From: Clostridiales bacterium
GTDB taxonomy: Bacteria > Bacillota > Clostridia > Lachnospirales > WQUN01
Assembly: GCA_031271275.1 (NCBI GenBank)
Contig: JAISWA010000026.1
Coordinates: 1 to 12,844 of the forward strand
Direction of reading: 5' to 3'
Length of the DNA stretch: 12,844 bases
In this document: positions 1 through 8,179 of the stretch, in pieces
Layout of the letters: each line of letters begins with the position of its first letter
How positions within the stretch are numbered: position 1 is the stretch's first letter
The notes under the pieces: model-generated
The model's input: only the letters and a program-made list of their open reading frames with translations
Databases searched by the model: none
Told to the model about the DNA's origin: nothing
Made by a program: the position numbers and the translations under genes

Positions 1-810
1 CAGCGAATGGGAAAACGCGTTGTTGATGGCCTGATAGACGCTGCTGAAGCCCCCGCCCCCGGTGGGCGAAGCGAGGGACGAAAGCTTCACCCGCAGCAAG
101 TTCTGCGTGCTGTTAAACAACTGGGGCATGGTGGTGTCGTTCCAGTTCCAGACAAAGCTTAACACGCCCACCGTAACGAACGCGGGCTTCGCCGTGGGCA
201 GCACAATGCCCAGAAAAGTGCGCGGCACGCTCGCCCCGTCCACGTAGGCGGCTTCTTCCAGTTCCTTGGGCAGGCCCCGGAAGAACTGCCGGAAAATATA
301 GATAAACAACCCGCCGGAAAGCCCCTGCCCCAACGCCGCGAGCAAAAACAGCGACGCGGGCTTCTGTAAAAGATGAAGCTGTTGGAACAGCACATACTGG
401 GGCAGCATGTAGGAAGCGGGCGGCACGATAATGCTTAAAATAACTAGCACAAACAAAAGCGAGCGCCCCTTAAAGGGCATACGCGCAAAGGCGTAGCCCG
501 CCAGGGCGGAGCTTAACATTTGCAGCAGCGTAACCGCCGCGGTGCAAAGGGCGGTGTAAGCCAACGCCACGGGGTAATTTAAAATGATGTACGAAACAAT
601 AATATTGTTGAACGTGACCACCGGGGGAATCCACATGGAAGCGGCGGAGCCCAAATCATAAGGGTGGAAGAAGGCGTTTGAAATCATAAACAGCAGCGGG
701 TACAGAATCATAAACGCGAGGGACGCAAGCAGCGTATACCGGAACGCGCCCACGGCAATGGCGAGGCCGGTTTTTTTCAGGTAGTAGGGGGTAAGCCGCC
801 GCTTAATCAT
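1..810 (-). CDS. Carbohydrate ABC transporter permease, MalG type (partial, C-terminus off the left edge)
   Basis: This is an inner-membrane subunit of a CUT1-family sugar importer. An open frame of 270 codons runs from ATG at 810-808 to base 1 without a stop, so the C-terminal end is missing. The protein opens with a basic cytoplasmic stretch (MIKRRLTPYYLKK), followed by hydrophobic helices near residues 18-45, 80-108, 117-135 and 152-175. The cytoplasmic EAA loop that docks on the ATPase lies at about 186-205 (EEAAYVDGAS, then GIVLPTAKP), a clear match to the family signature. The length and the second position in a permease pair fit the MalG partner. Its ATG overlaps the end of the upstream permease by 8 bases (803-810), which implies translational coupling. 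A GGTG ribosome-binding element sits 7 bases before the ATG. The substrate is unknown. Confidence in the family is high and in the substrate nil. Confidence 0.93.
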   Translation of the reverse strand, partial: MIKRRLTPYYLKKTGLAIAVGAFRYTLLASLAFMILYPLLFMISNAFFHPYDLGSAASMWIPPVVTFNNIIVSYIILNYPVALAYTALCTAAVTLLQMLSSALAGYAFARMPFKGRSLLFVLVILSIIVPPASYMLPQYVLFQQLHLLQKPASLFLLAALGQGLSGGLFIYIFRQFFRGLPKELEEAAYVDGASVPRTFLGIVLPTAKPAFVTVGVLSFVWNWNDTTMPQLFNSTQNLLRVKLSSLASPTGGGGFSSVYQAINNAFSHSL

Positions 811-1732
811 AGTAGAACACCGTCCTTGACATAAGGTAGGAAACCGGAACGATTACCAGTACGTTGGCGAACATATACAGCGCGGACATGGATGCGCTCA
901 GCCCGAACAGGTTCTGGCGGAAGGCGACCTCGTGCAGGCGCTCAAGGAACACGACCTTCGTCCCCTCGATATAGGTATAGTGCCGGGTGAAGGCGTCGAT
1001 GATGCTGTACACGGCGCACAGCACAATCATGGGCGAAATCATGGGCAGCGTAACCTTCCAAAAGGTTTCGTACTGGGTCGCCCCCTCAATTTTCGCCACC
1101 TCGTAAAGGGACGGCTGTATGGACTGCAAGCCCGCCAGAAAAATAAGCGTGGGCACGCCGGAAATGGCGAGCACGGAAAAAATACCGGTAACGGCGGAGG
1201 ACACATACCCCACAATTTCCGTGGGCAGGCCCGTTTCGTTCAATATCTCAATAAAAAACTCCGCGCCGAAAGCCGCGCTCGTGGTCGCGCCGCTTATTTC
1301 CATGGAAACGGAGTCGGTTCCGATAATATGCGCGGTGGCGATACTGGTGCCCATGATAATCGGGATAAAGAAAACGGTGCGCGCCACGTTGCGCAGGGGG
1401 TATTTGCCGTTCAGCAGCACCGCCGCAAGCAGCGAGAAAATAACCACGATAACCACCTTGGGCAGCGATTCCATGAACATGGTGAGCAGCAGCCGCACAA
1501 ACATCGGGTCCGTCCTGAACGCCCGCGTAAAATTAGACAGGCCGGTGAAGCGCATGACCAAACCGTCCTCGGACAGCGAAACCTGGTTAAAGGAGTACCA
1601 TAACGAGGAACACAGCGGTATCAGGAAAAACACGAACGCGCCAACCATCCACGGCAGCAGGAACAACACGCCCCACCGCGCGGTGTTCACGGCAAGCCCC
1701 CGGGCTTTTTTCTTTCCTGCCATTCTATTCAC
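803..1732 (-). CDS. Sugar ABC transporter permease, MalF type (second pair)
   Basis: This is the integral membrane partner of the downstream MalG-type permease in a CUT1-like importer. The frame gives 309 residues: a basic N-terminus (GKKKARG), a first hydrophobic helix at about 20-42, further helices near 90-108, 118-137, 178-202, 232-247 and 282-303, and the EAA loop at about 210-230 (EVAKIEGA, then WKVTLPMISP). The length is usual for the family. The start is uncertain. GTG at 1732 has GGAG 7 bases upstream, while ATG at 1723 (306 residues, MAGKKK) follows AAAGGGGTGA, which pairs well with the 16S tail; I slightly favour the ATG. The preceding lipoprotein gene stops 4 bases before the GTG, so the ribosome-binding site overlaps or abuts its stop codon. 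The fixed order of lipoprotein then permease pair suggests a joint role, but the substrate is unknown. Confidence 0.94.
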   Translation of the reverse strand: MNRMAGKKKARGLAVNTARWGVLFLLPWMVGAFVFFLIPLCSSLWYSFNQVSLSEDGLVMRFTGLSNFTRAFRTDPMFVRLLLTMFMESLPKVVIVVIFSLLAAVLLNGKYPLRNVARTVFFIPIIMGTSIATAHIIGTDSVSMEISGATTSAAFGAEFFIEILNETGLPTEIVGYVSSAVTGIFSVLAISGVPTLIFLAGLQSIQPSLYEVAKIEGATQYETFWKVTLPMISPMIVLCAVYSIIDAFTRHYTYIEGTKVVFLERLHEVAFRQNLFGLSASMSALYMFANVLVIVPVSYLMSRTVFYYD

Positions 1733-1738
1733 CCCTTT
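1730..1738 (-). promoter_or_regulatory. Ribosome-binding site supporting the ATG start at 1723
   Basis: The minus strand reads AAAGGGGTG here, overlapping the stop codon of the upstream lipoprotein gene and containing the alternative GTG start. It lies 6 bases before ATG 1723 and resembles the extended AAGGAGGTGA consensus. This makes the ATG start plausible, although the GGAG element further upstream could serve the GTG at 1732. Confidence 0.5.
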
Positions 1739-4301
1739 ACTCCGCTATAACAAACGCCTTCGCGGGAACCGTATGCCCGCCCGCGCTTACGTCCGTTTCG
1801 CCGTAATTGATTAAAACCGTAACCCCGTTGGAATATTTTACGGAAACCAAGCCGTTCTCCGTTTCCTCATGCGCCGCTATTTCCGCCCCGGCGGTGCGCC
1901 GGTAAAAGTCGTTGAACCGGGCGTAATATTCGCCCACGGCGTCCGCCCAACGGGCATACCGCGTCATGTAATAAAAGGGCTGCTCATAGGTCACAAATTC
2001 GCTGTTCGCCTTTTTCAGCGCGGAGCCGAACATCAGCTCCGGCTCCGCCGTAAAAATAAATTTCAGCGCGCTGCGGGTTTCCACCGCCTTCAACAGGTAC
2101 TCGTCAAAGCCGTCCCAACTCATCATGTCCGCGTTGTACGCGACCATGGAATAGGGCACGTCGTTGTTAAGCACCATCTGCGCGAAGGGGACGGAACGGC
2201 TTATCGCCCTGCGCCCGCTTCCGGTTACGGGCAAGTCCGTCACCGCCGACGCGAAAGGCAGCGCATAGGCGTTGGCGTTGGAAAACAGCAAATCCAGGCC
2301 GGAACTTTCCAAATTCCGCAGGCTTTCGCTCACATAGCCGGACGCGCCGGCGCGCATTAGCTGCGTCTTTTTCCCGTAGCTCCCGTAAAGGAGCGTACCC
2401 GCGTCGGTTATGCCCAACCCGCCAAGCCCGAGTTCCGCCATGTTATCCCCTATGGTTTGGGCGTATTGGGGCAGGCGGTGGGGAATCAAATAGGTTTCGT
2501 GGGTCAGGTGGACCGTGCGGTTGGCGATGTCGAAGTACGTGCGGGGCGCGTAATCGTTGTCTATGGTGCGGGCGTAATCCTTCGAGGCGGTAAACCCGCC
2601 GAGCAGTTTATCCCCCACGGATTGCAGCCGGACAGCCGGGTAAAAGCCGATTCCGTTTTCCGACGCGAACGCCGCCAACGCCGTCACGCCCTTGCCGCCG
2701 CCAATGCTGTTTGGCACCGACACCTTCGTAAGCGGTTCGTTCTTTACGCCCTTGTTTGCCCAAGCCGTGTACTGCGCCTGTATGTTGCCGATGCCTTTCC
2801 CCTGCAAATCACGGAGGATTTCCTCTGCTTGGGCGGCGGAGGTGGCGGCGTCGTATTCGGTGACGGGGAAGCCGAGGAACATTCTTTCCTGCGCCGCGGT
2901 GGCGACCATTTCCACGAAAAACGGCGCGTCGCTTGAGGGTTCGTTCCGCTTGAGCATTTCCCGCTCCCGCAAATATTCCTTGTACGCGCCCGCCATGCCG
3001 GTATAGTCCGCCTGCTCCCCTTCCAAGAAAATATAGCGCATGGCAAGGTCGCCGCCGTAAGGCGCGTCCAGGTACTTGGGCGAGGAAGAACCGCCCCCCG
3101 TCATAATCAGCCGCTCCACGTACAGGAGGTTGAAGCTGACGTTCACCTTGTTGAACTCGTCCATCTTCCCCGCCACATTGGCGGAAACCGTGGCGATTTC
3201 CGCGCCGCCCTCAATCACGCCGAGCAGCGCGATGCCGTTTTTCTTTATACCCACCACCGGCAAGGTCGCCGGGTTGAAGGTTTCCTTATAAAAAAAGGGC
3301 GCGCGCAGCGGGTCGTCGCCGTATACGGGCATCTGCAGCACCGGGGCAAGGGGGTCGCCTTCGTTAAAATCAATCACGCCGCCGCTGCCGTCCGGCACAA
3401 ACAAATACCCCTCATCCTCCGCGCCGCCGGAAAGCAAATACGGCGTCAGCGTCACCTCGCTGACGGGGAAGCGGTCGTCGGAAAGCATTTCGCTTAACGG
3501 CATACGCACGGTTAAATCCTTGCCGTCCAACGTGTATTCCACCGTGAAGCGGAAGAACACATCCGTCGCCGGCGGTTCCTGTTCCCACTGGGCGTTGTCC
3601 TTTGCCAGTTCCTCCGGCGTATACTTGCCCAACTCATAGAAATATTTGTTCATCCGCCCCAACGCGAGCTGAGGGGCGACGTTGGGCTTGCCGTCCTTGG
3701 TATAGGGCGCCCACTTGCGCACTACCTTTTCGGAGGTCACGGTGTAAAAATTGTCGAGCATTTCGTCCCGTTGGTCGTCGTCCAAATATTGCAGCACCAA
3801 CGCTTCCAACCGCTCCATGCTGATGAAATAGGGGAAAAGGTCGAGGGACAGCCGGTCTTTCTCGCCAATCAGGTAATAACAGCGCACGCCGTTTTCCATC
3901 CGCTCGTACTCCGCCTGATAAAACGCTAAGCTCATGGAGTAATTGTCGAGCATTTTGGTGGTGGCTTCTACGCGGCTGGTGATATAGGTAAAAGTGAAGT
4001 CCGACTTTTGCGAGTTCTGTACCAGGTCGTTGCCTTCCGAGCCGTAAAGCTGCTTGGTTTCGTAAAACGCGCCGGTCTCTTTGGATACGACTTTGAAATT
4101 GGAATATTCCGTGTCCGCCCAAAGCTCCGCCTCGTCGTTCTCACACACAAGCACAAACTCGTTGAACATGGTCAGCTCGAAATCCTCAAACGGCGCCGGG
4201 CTGTCGATGACAACCGGTTGGGACGCTGTTTCCGTACCGCCGCCGCACGCGCCCGCGAAAAGACAGATGATTATCAGGGCGACGCCCGTCATTTTCCTCA
4301 T
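1737..4301 (-). CDS. DUF5696-like lipoprotein, putative glycoside-hydrolase-like protein
   Basis: A large exported protein of 854 residues, probably lipid-anchored on the outer face of the membrane. It begins with MRKMTG, a hydrophobic stretch and a lipobox ending in LFAGAC (Cys19), then a short Gly/Thr/Ser-rich tether. Residues about 40-450 look all-beta (for example GYLFVPDGSGGVIDFN at 298-313), as in galactose-mutarotase-like sandwiches. Residues about 460-760 have the alternating strand/helix pattern of a TIM barrel, with GIGFYPAVRLQ at 550-560, GLGGLGITDAG at 625-635 and LDLLFSNANAY at 669-679. A small beta domain ends the protein (TVLINYG, TVPAKAFVI). I match it from memory to DUF5696 proteins encoded beside sugar ABC permeases in Paenibacillus-like genomes. 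Asp633 after a predicted barrel strand is a candidate catalytic residue, by inference only. GGAGGTGG lies about 10 bases before the ATG. The gene sits 27 bases after the Yip1 gene and 4 bases before a permease gene. Confidence 0.85.
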   Translation of the reverse strand: MRKMTGVALIIICLFAGACGGGTETASQPVVIDSPAPFEDFELTMFNEFVLVCENDEAELWADTEYSNFKVVSKETGAFYETKQLYGSEGNDLVQNSQKSDFTFTYITSRVEATTKMLDNYSMSLAFYQAEYERMENGVRCYYLIGEKDRLSLDLFPYFISMERLEALVLQYLDDDQRDEMLDNFYTVTSEKVVRKWAPYTKDGKPNVAPQLALGRMNKYFYELGKYTPEELAKDNAQWEQEPPATDVFFRFTVEYTLDGKDLTVRMPLSEMLSDDRFPVSEVTLTPYLLSGGAEDEGYLFVPDGSGGVIDFNEGDPLAPVLQMPVYGDDPLRAPFFYKETFNPATLPVVGIKKNGIALLGVIEGGAEIATVSANVAGKMDEFNKVNVSFNLLYVERLIMTGGGSSSPKYLDAPYGGDLAMRYIFLEGEQADYTGMAGAYKEYLREREMLKRNEPSSDAPFFVEMVATAAQERMFLGFPVTEYDAATSAAQAEEILRDLQGKGIGNIQAQYTAWANKGVKNEPLTKVSVPNSIGGGKGVTALAAFASENGIGFYPAVRLQSVGDKLLGGFTASKDYARTIDNDYAPRTYFDIANRTVHLTHETYLIPHRLPQYAQTIGDNMAELGLGGLGITDAGTLLYGSYGKKTQLMRAGASGYVSESLRNLESSGLDLLFSNANAYALPFASAVTDLPVTGSGRRAISRSVPFAQMVLNNDVPYSMVAYNADMMSWDGFDEYLLKAVETRSALKFIFTAEPELMFGSALKKANSEFVTYEQPFYYMTRYARWADAVGEYYARFNDFYRRTAGAEIAAHEETENGLVSVKYSNGVTVLINYGETDVSAGGHTVPAKAFVIAE

Positions 4302-4328
4302 AACCCCACCCCACCTCCGTTCATTACA

Positions 4329-4979
4329 TTAAGACCTCATACGCAGTTCATAAATAATCGTAACGACAAACATACGCAGCTCGTTTACCAGCGAGGCAAA
4401 CAAGGCGAGCACAAAAATAATAACGAGCATGGCGAAAATCGTTTGCAGCACCATGAGCAGGGAGCGGAAAAACGAATACTCGTGTATTACCACCAGCCCG
4501 ATGAACAGGTAAAAATAAAACACCACGGTCCCGAACACAAAGAAGAACACCGCGAACGCGCCTTCCTCCTTGGTGACGAAATTGGAAACGAGAATGCCGA
4601 TAAAGGTCAAAATCAGCTTAGGGTACAGGGCGTAGGCGTACACATGCAGTATGTCCCTCGCCGTGCCCTTGCCCTCGGAAATGGAGGTGACGCTCCAGTT
4701 GCCCGCGATAAACAGCAAAACGGGCAGCAGCGTCATGAGCATGACGTAAGGCACGCTGATAATGTGGTCCGGCTCGTATTCCCAACTTACCGCGAAGCCG
4801 GTGTACGTTTCTTCCATGATGGCGGACAGGCACAGCAGGGCGAGCATCGCCACGGCAAAGTGTGTGCGCCCCCGCCGCAAATATTTCATGTCATAGAAGC
4901 CCTTAAACGGGCGCGAAAGTATGTACAGCGGGGTACGCAGAAAATTTTCCGCGATTACGCCCGCTCGCGTCTTTTCCAT
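4329..4979 (-). CDS. Yip1-family integral membrane protein
   Basis: A 216-residue polytopic membrane protein. After an amphipathic, basic N-terminus containing RPFKGFYDMKYLRRG (23-37), five hydrophobic helices are visible at about 40-56, 77-95, 120-136, 141-163 and 176-198. The loop after helix 2, NWSVTSISEGKGTARDI (94-110) followed by YALYP (116-120), is the hallmark of bacterial Yip1 domain proteins, where N-W, an acidic-glycine turn and the Y-x-L-x-P motif recur. The biochemical role of bacterial Yip1 proteins is not established. The ATG lies inside the last codons of the propeller-protein gene (25-base overlap), with GGTGAGGA just upstream, so the two products are probably made in step and may form a complex. 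The family call is fairly firm; the function is unknown. Confidence 0.85.
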   Translation of the reverse strand: MEKTRAGVIAENFLRTPLYILSRPFKGFYDMKYLRRGRTHFAVAMLALLCLSAIMEETYTGFAVSWEYEPDHIISVPYVMLMTLLPVLLFIAGNWSVTSISEGKGTARDILHVYAYALYPKLILTFIGILVSNFVTKEEGAFAVFFFVFGTVVFYFYLFIGLVVIHEYSFFRSLLMVLQTIFAMLVIIFVLALFASLVNELRMFVVTIIYELRMRS

Positions 4980-6397
4980 TTCCTCACCGCCTTATATGCC
5001 GCGTATGCCGCTGTCAGCGCGATTATCCCCACGAATATCCACGTAAAATTCCCGGCGATAAACCGCTGCCGGTTCTTTTGAAACGCTAAAGAGAAATAAT
5101 CCACGTTCCGGCCCGTCTTGAAATACTCCTCGGCTTCCGCCGTGCGCCCGCTGTGGTACAGGGCTTTGCCCACGCCCGTATAGGCGTATTGGAAATGCGG
5201 GTTGTAGTCGATGACCTTTTCCCATTCCCCGGCTGCCGCCGTAAAATCCGAATTGTGTTGGTGCTCCGAGGCGGCGAGTATCGCCCGCCCGAACTCCGTC
5301 ATTTCAAACACTTCCACGGAAAGGCTGCCCTTGTCCAGAAACACGAGCTTGTCGCCCATGATGCGCATGTCGGAAACGTTCTGGAATTTTCCCTTGCCCG
5401 CGCCGGAACCGCCGAACACAAACAACAGGTAGCCGTCCTCGTCATAGGCGAAAACATGGGAGCGCTTGGCGTCGAAAACAAAATACACGCCGTAGTCCGT
5501 GGAATCGATGGAGGTCAGAATGGAAGGCCCCGCCGGCACCGTCGCGCCGAAGCTGTTTATCCACATGTCGCCCATGGGCACAAAGTCCGGGTCTTTGGGG
5601 TAACGGAGGATGTTAGTGCCTTTGGCGTTCAGCTTGCGGATGGGTTCCTCCTCGTTCTCCCCCGCCACGGTGGCAAGCACGAAACCGTCGCCGTCAATGG
5701 TCAGGTTGCTGAAATTAACCGGCAGCCACGTCATGGAAGTGGCGCGTTGGGCGGCGGACTGAATCGCCCGCCAGAAAAGGTCCATCACGGTGTAAACCAC
5801 CTTGACCTGCCCGAAGTAGCGGGAAAAACTGCCGTCCGCGTTTATCTCCACAATGCCTTCGTACACGTTGCTCGCCACCACGTACAGGCGGCCCACGCTG
5901 TCCACCGCCACCTTGCTCGGCCGGTACGCCACGTTTTCCAACACCATGCCCTCCGGTTTGTAGAAGGCGCTTTCAAATTCAAAATTTTCATCAAAGACCA
6001 ACACCCTGCCCCGCAGGGGCTCGCACACGTACACCCTGCCGTCGTCCGCCGCCCATATCCCCGCCAAATCGGTGAGCTCCTGCTCCTCCCCGTCCTCCGT
6101 TACCGAAGTGACGATGCGCTGCGTTTTAAAGGCGTAATCCGTAATAATCAGCTGCTTCCCGCAGGAGATAAACACGTTCCCGCCGCCCACCGCCAAGCCG
6201 GAAAGCTTTGAAAAATCCTCCGCGCCAAAGTCCGAGGCGATATAGGAGCGGCTGTGCCGGTACGGCGGCAGGGACGGCGCGGGGAAAATGAAACGCTCGC
6301 CCCCGAAGCTGTAGACATAGCTTTCCGCCCGCACCGGCAGCACGGTCAGCAGACAGGCAAAAAGCGCAAGCGCCATGGTTTTAATCCATCTTCTCAT
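4955..6397 (-). CDS. Membrane-anchored beta-propeller (NHL-like) protein with TPR-like region
   Basis: A 480-residue exported protein. It has a signal peptide (MRRWIKT, hydrophobic core, likely cleavage after PVRA at 21-24). Residues about 55-365 show repeated four-stranded patterns of an NHL-like or six-bladed propeller: LSGLAVGGGNVFISCG (65-80), IWAADDGRVYVCEP (114-127), VAVDSVGRLYVVA (163-175), LTIDGDGFVLATV (232-244), VYFVFDAKRSHVFAYD (304-319) and MRIMGDKLVFLDKG (344-357). Residues about 380-432 look like TPR helices (AAGEWEKVIDYNPHFQYAY, then GKALYHSGRTAEAEEYFKTG). A single membrane helix at about 451-470 is followed by a basic tail (KWKRRER), giving an outside propeller with its C-terminus inside. 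The start is well supported by AAGGA six bases before the ATG. It begins 1 base after the MalG-type permease stop and overlaps the Yip1 gene. The function is unknown; a scaffold or ligand-sensing role is inference. Confidence 0.85.
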   Translation of the reverse strand: MRRWIKTMALALFACLLTVLPVRAESYVYSFGGERFIFPAPSLPPYRHSRSYIASDFGAEDFSKLSGLAVGGGNVFISCGKQLIITDYAFKTQRIVTSVTEDGEEQELTDLAGIWAADDGRVYVCEPLRGRVLVFDENFEFESAFYKPEGMVLENVAYRPSKVAVDSVGRLYVVASNVYEGIVEINADGSFSRYFGQVKVVYTVMDLFWRAIQSAAQRATSMTWLPVNFSNLTIDGDGFVLATVAGENEEEPIRKLNAKGTNILRYPKDPDFVPMGDMWINSFGATVPAGPSILTSIDSTDYGVYFVFDAKRSHVFAYDEDGYLLFVFGGSGAGKGKFQNVSDMRIMGDKLVFLDKGSLSVEVFEMTEFGRAILAASEHQHNSDFTAAAGEWEKVIDYNPHFQYAYTGVGKALYHSGRTAEAEEYFKTGRNVDYFSLAFQKNRQRFIAGNFTWIFVGIIALTAAYAAYKAVRKWKRRERA

Positions 6398-6398
6398 A

Positions 6399-7274
6399 TC
6401 AATCCTTCATTCCCGAGGTGGACATGGTTTCCAACACGTTGGACTGCATGAATATGTAAAGGGTAATGGGTATCAAAAACATAATCAGCGACACCGCCGC
6501 CGTTACGCCCTGCCGCGCAATGCCCACGGAGGCGATTTGCTGCAGCGCGTAGCTGATGGGCTTCAGGCTCTCTTTGTAGATGAAAATATTCCCCGTGACG
6601 CCCCACATGCTTTGGAAAGAAAAAATGAGCAGCGTAATCCACGCGGGCTTTACCGCCGGCATGACCACGCCCCACAGGGTCAGCATTTCCGACGCCCCGT
6701 CTATATGCGCCGCCTCTATTAAACTGGACGGCACCTGGGTCATAAAATTTTTCATGAGATAAAGCCCGAGGGACGAGGAAAACGCCGGCAGGATCAGCGC
6801 GAGGTAGGTATCCACCAAGCCCAACCGCGACATGATGACGTAGTTGGGCACCGAGGTAACGGCGGTGGTGAACATAAGCGAAAGCACGATAATCTTCGAC
6901 AGGAACTCGTTCCCCGCGAAGTCGAATTTGGCGAGGGGGTATGCCGCCATAGACGCGAACACCACCTGCCCCGCCGTACCCACCGCCACCACGAACAGCG
7001 TGTTAAACAGGTGCCGCGAAAACGGCACGAGGGAATTGGAGAACAGCTCCCCTAAGTCCATGAAATTTTCCAACGTGGGCGTGTTGACGAAAATATCCGG
7101 CGGGAATTTGAGCTGCTCGCTGAGGGGCTTAAAGGCGTTGTTCGCCATGAATATGACCGGGAACAGGTAGAGCAGCGCCATAAACGTCAGGAAAATAAAC
7201 AGCGTGACGTTCCCGCCGAAGGAGCGGGCGCCCCGTTTCCTGGTAATGGTTTTGATAATCGAAGGCTTACTCAT
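6399..7274 (-). CDS. Carbohydrate ABC transporter permease, MalG type (first pair)
   Basis: A 291-residue inner-membrane permease of the CUT1 sugar importer family. A basic N-terminus (TRKRGARS) precedes helix 1 at about 22-45. Further helices lie at about 90-112, 125-145, 155-176, 208-222 and 253-275. The EAA loop at 186-206 (IEAAHIDGAS, then WGVVMPAVKPAW) is canonical and would contact a cytoplasmic ATPase. The C-terminus ends in the short hydrophilic tail expected for MalG-type subunits (ETMSTSGMKD). Its ATG overlaps the TGA of the MalF-type gene by 4 bases (ATGA at 7274-7271), a classic coupled junction, with GGGTGGGG just upstream as ribosome-binding site. Downstream, the propeller gene begins after 1 base. 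It most likely pairs with the adjacent MalF-type permease and the lectin-fused binding protein; the sugar cannot be read from the sequence. Confidence 0.95.
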   Translation of the reverse strand: MSKPSIIKTITRKRGARSFGGNVTLFIFLTFMALLYLFPVIFMANNAFKPLSEQLKFPPDIFVNTPTLENFMDLGELFSNSLVPFSRHLFNTLFVVAVGTAGQVVFASMAAYPLAKFDFAGNEFLSKIIVLSLMFTTAVTSVPNYVIMSRLGLVDTYLALILPAFSSSLGLYLMKNFMTQVPSSLIEAAHIDGASEMLTLWGVVMPAVKPAWITLLIFSFQSMWGVTGNIFIYKESLKPISYALQQIASVGIARQGVTAAVSLIMFLIPITLYIFMQSNVLETMSTSGMKD

Positions 7275-8179
7275 GTCCCCACCCGCTTAATCAGCGCCTG
7301 TATGGGCCTGTTGCACAGCAGCATAATGGCGAACAGCACCACCGCGATGGTGGAGGCGTAGCCCATTTCCATGCGCAGGTTGCCGAAGTCGGTCAAATGG
7401 TTGGCAATGGTGTGGGTGTTGTACCCGGCGCTGGGGAAGCCCGTGAGCTGTATGGTAAGGTCGCCCACGCCCAAGGCGCTTGTGATGGACATAACCGCCC
7501 CGAACATCAGCTGCGGGCGCATGTTGGGCAGGGTGACGTACCACAGCTCCTGCCAGCGGTTTGTGATTCCGTCCACCTGCGCCGCCTCAAACTGCGACTT
7601 GTCGAGGGTCTGCAAGCCCGCGATAAAGGACAGGAACCCGAAGCCGAGGCTCATCCACAGGGAAACGAGAATCACCACGAGCATCATGGTTTTTTCGTCT
7701 GAAAGCCAAAGCATCGCCTCGTCCATAATCCCCAGGGAAAGCAGGTGCGCGTTAAGGAAGCCCTTGGGGTCGCCGGAGAAAATAATCGTAAACACCAAGT
7801 ACACGTTGCCGGAAATGCTCGGCGCGTAAAAAATGACCGTAAGCACCGCCCGCAGTTTGGGCCGCAGCTCGTTTATCAGCCACGCCATCAGGAACGACAG
7901 CATATAGCCCGCCGGTCCGGTAATTACCGCTATGATGAAGGTGTTCTTCAGCGCGGTGATAAACACCGTGTCGTTAAGGAACAGGCGGCGGTAGTTTTCC
8001 AGAAACACAAAGCCGGGCGACTGCAAAAGGTCGTAGTTCGTCAGGCTTATGACCATGGCGGCGAGCACCGGCAGCACCGTGAACAGGAAAAACAGCAGGA
8101 AGAACGGAAGCATCATCAGGTAATAGGGCAGGTTCTTCCTGTAATTGTAGCGCCCGTTGGAGCGAATTTTATCGTCCAT
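7271..8179 (-). CDS. Sugar ABC transporter permease, MalF type (first pair)
   Basis: A 302-residue membrane subunit of a CUT1-type importer. The first helix (about 19-46) is preceded by a basic cytoplasmic start (RSNGRYNYRKN). More helices fall near 79-103, 111-133, 163-188, 222-240 and 273-290. The EAA loop at 197-217 (FEAAQVDGIT, then WYVTLPNMRPQL) is intact, with ITNRW where ASRWQ-like residues are usual. The pattern FIAGLQTLDKSQFEAA just before the loop is typical of MalF/UgpA-like proteins. The ATG lies within the last codons of the upstream binding-protein gene (11-base overlap, 8169-8179), so it is almost certainly translated from the same message. This direct coupling makes the lectin-solute-binding fusion its likely ligand donor. 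No periplasmic P2-like large loop such as that of enteric MalF is present, as expected for most of the family. Confidence 0.95.
   Translation of the reverse strand: MDDKIRSNGRYNYRKNLPYYLMMLPFFLLFFLFTVLPVLAAMVISLTNYDLLQSPGFVFLENYRRLFLNDTVFITALKNTFIIAVITGPAGYMLSFLMAWLINELRPKLRAVLTVIFYAPSISGNVYLVFTIIFSGDPKGFLNAHLLSLGIMDEAMLWLSDEKTMMLVVILVSLWMSLGFGFLSFIAGLQTLDKSQFEAAQVDGITNRWQELWYVTLPNMRPQLMFGAVMSITSALGVGDLTIQLTGFPSAGYNTHTIANHLTDFGNLRMEMGYASTIAVVLFAIMLLCNRPIQALIKRVGT

Noticed and set aside
4008..5081. Long plus-strand open frame (357 codons), and similar ones at 5153-6211, 8775-9749 and 932-1603
   Set aside because: They lie antisense to well-supported genes, are rich in His, Arg, Gly and Gln without domain pattern, and span gene junctions. 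Such frames are expected opposite GC-rich coding sequence.
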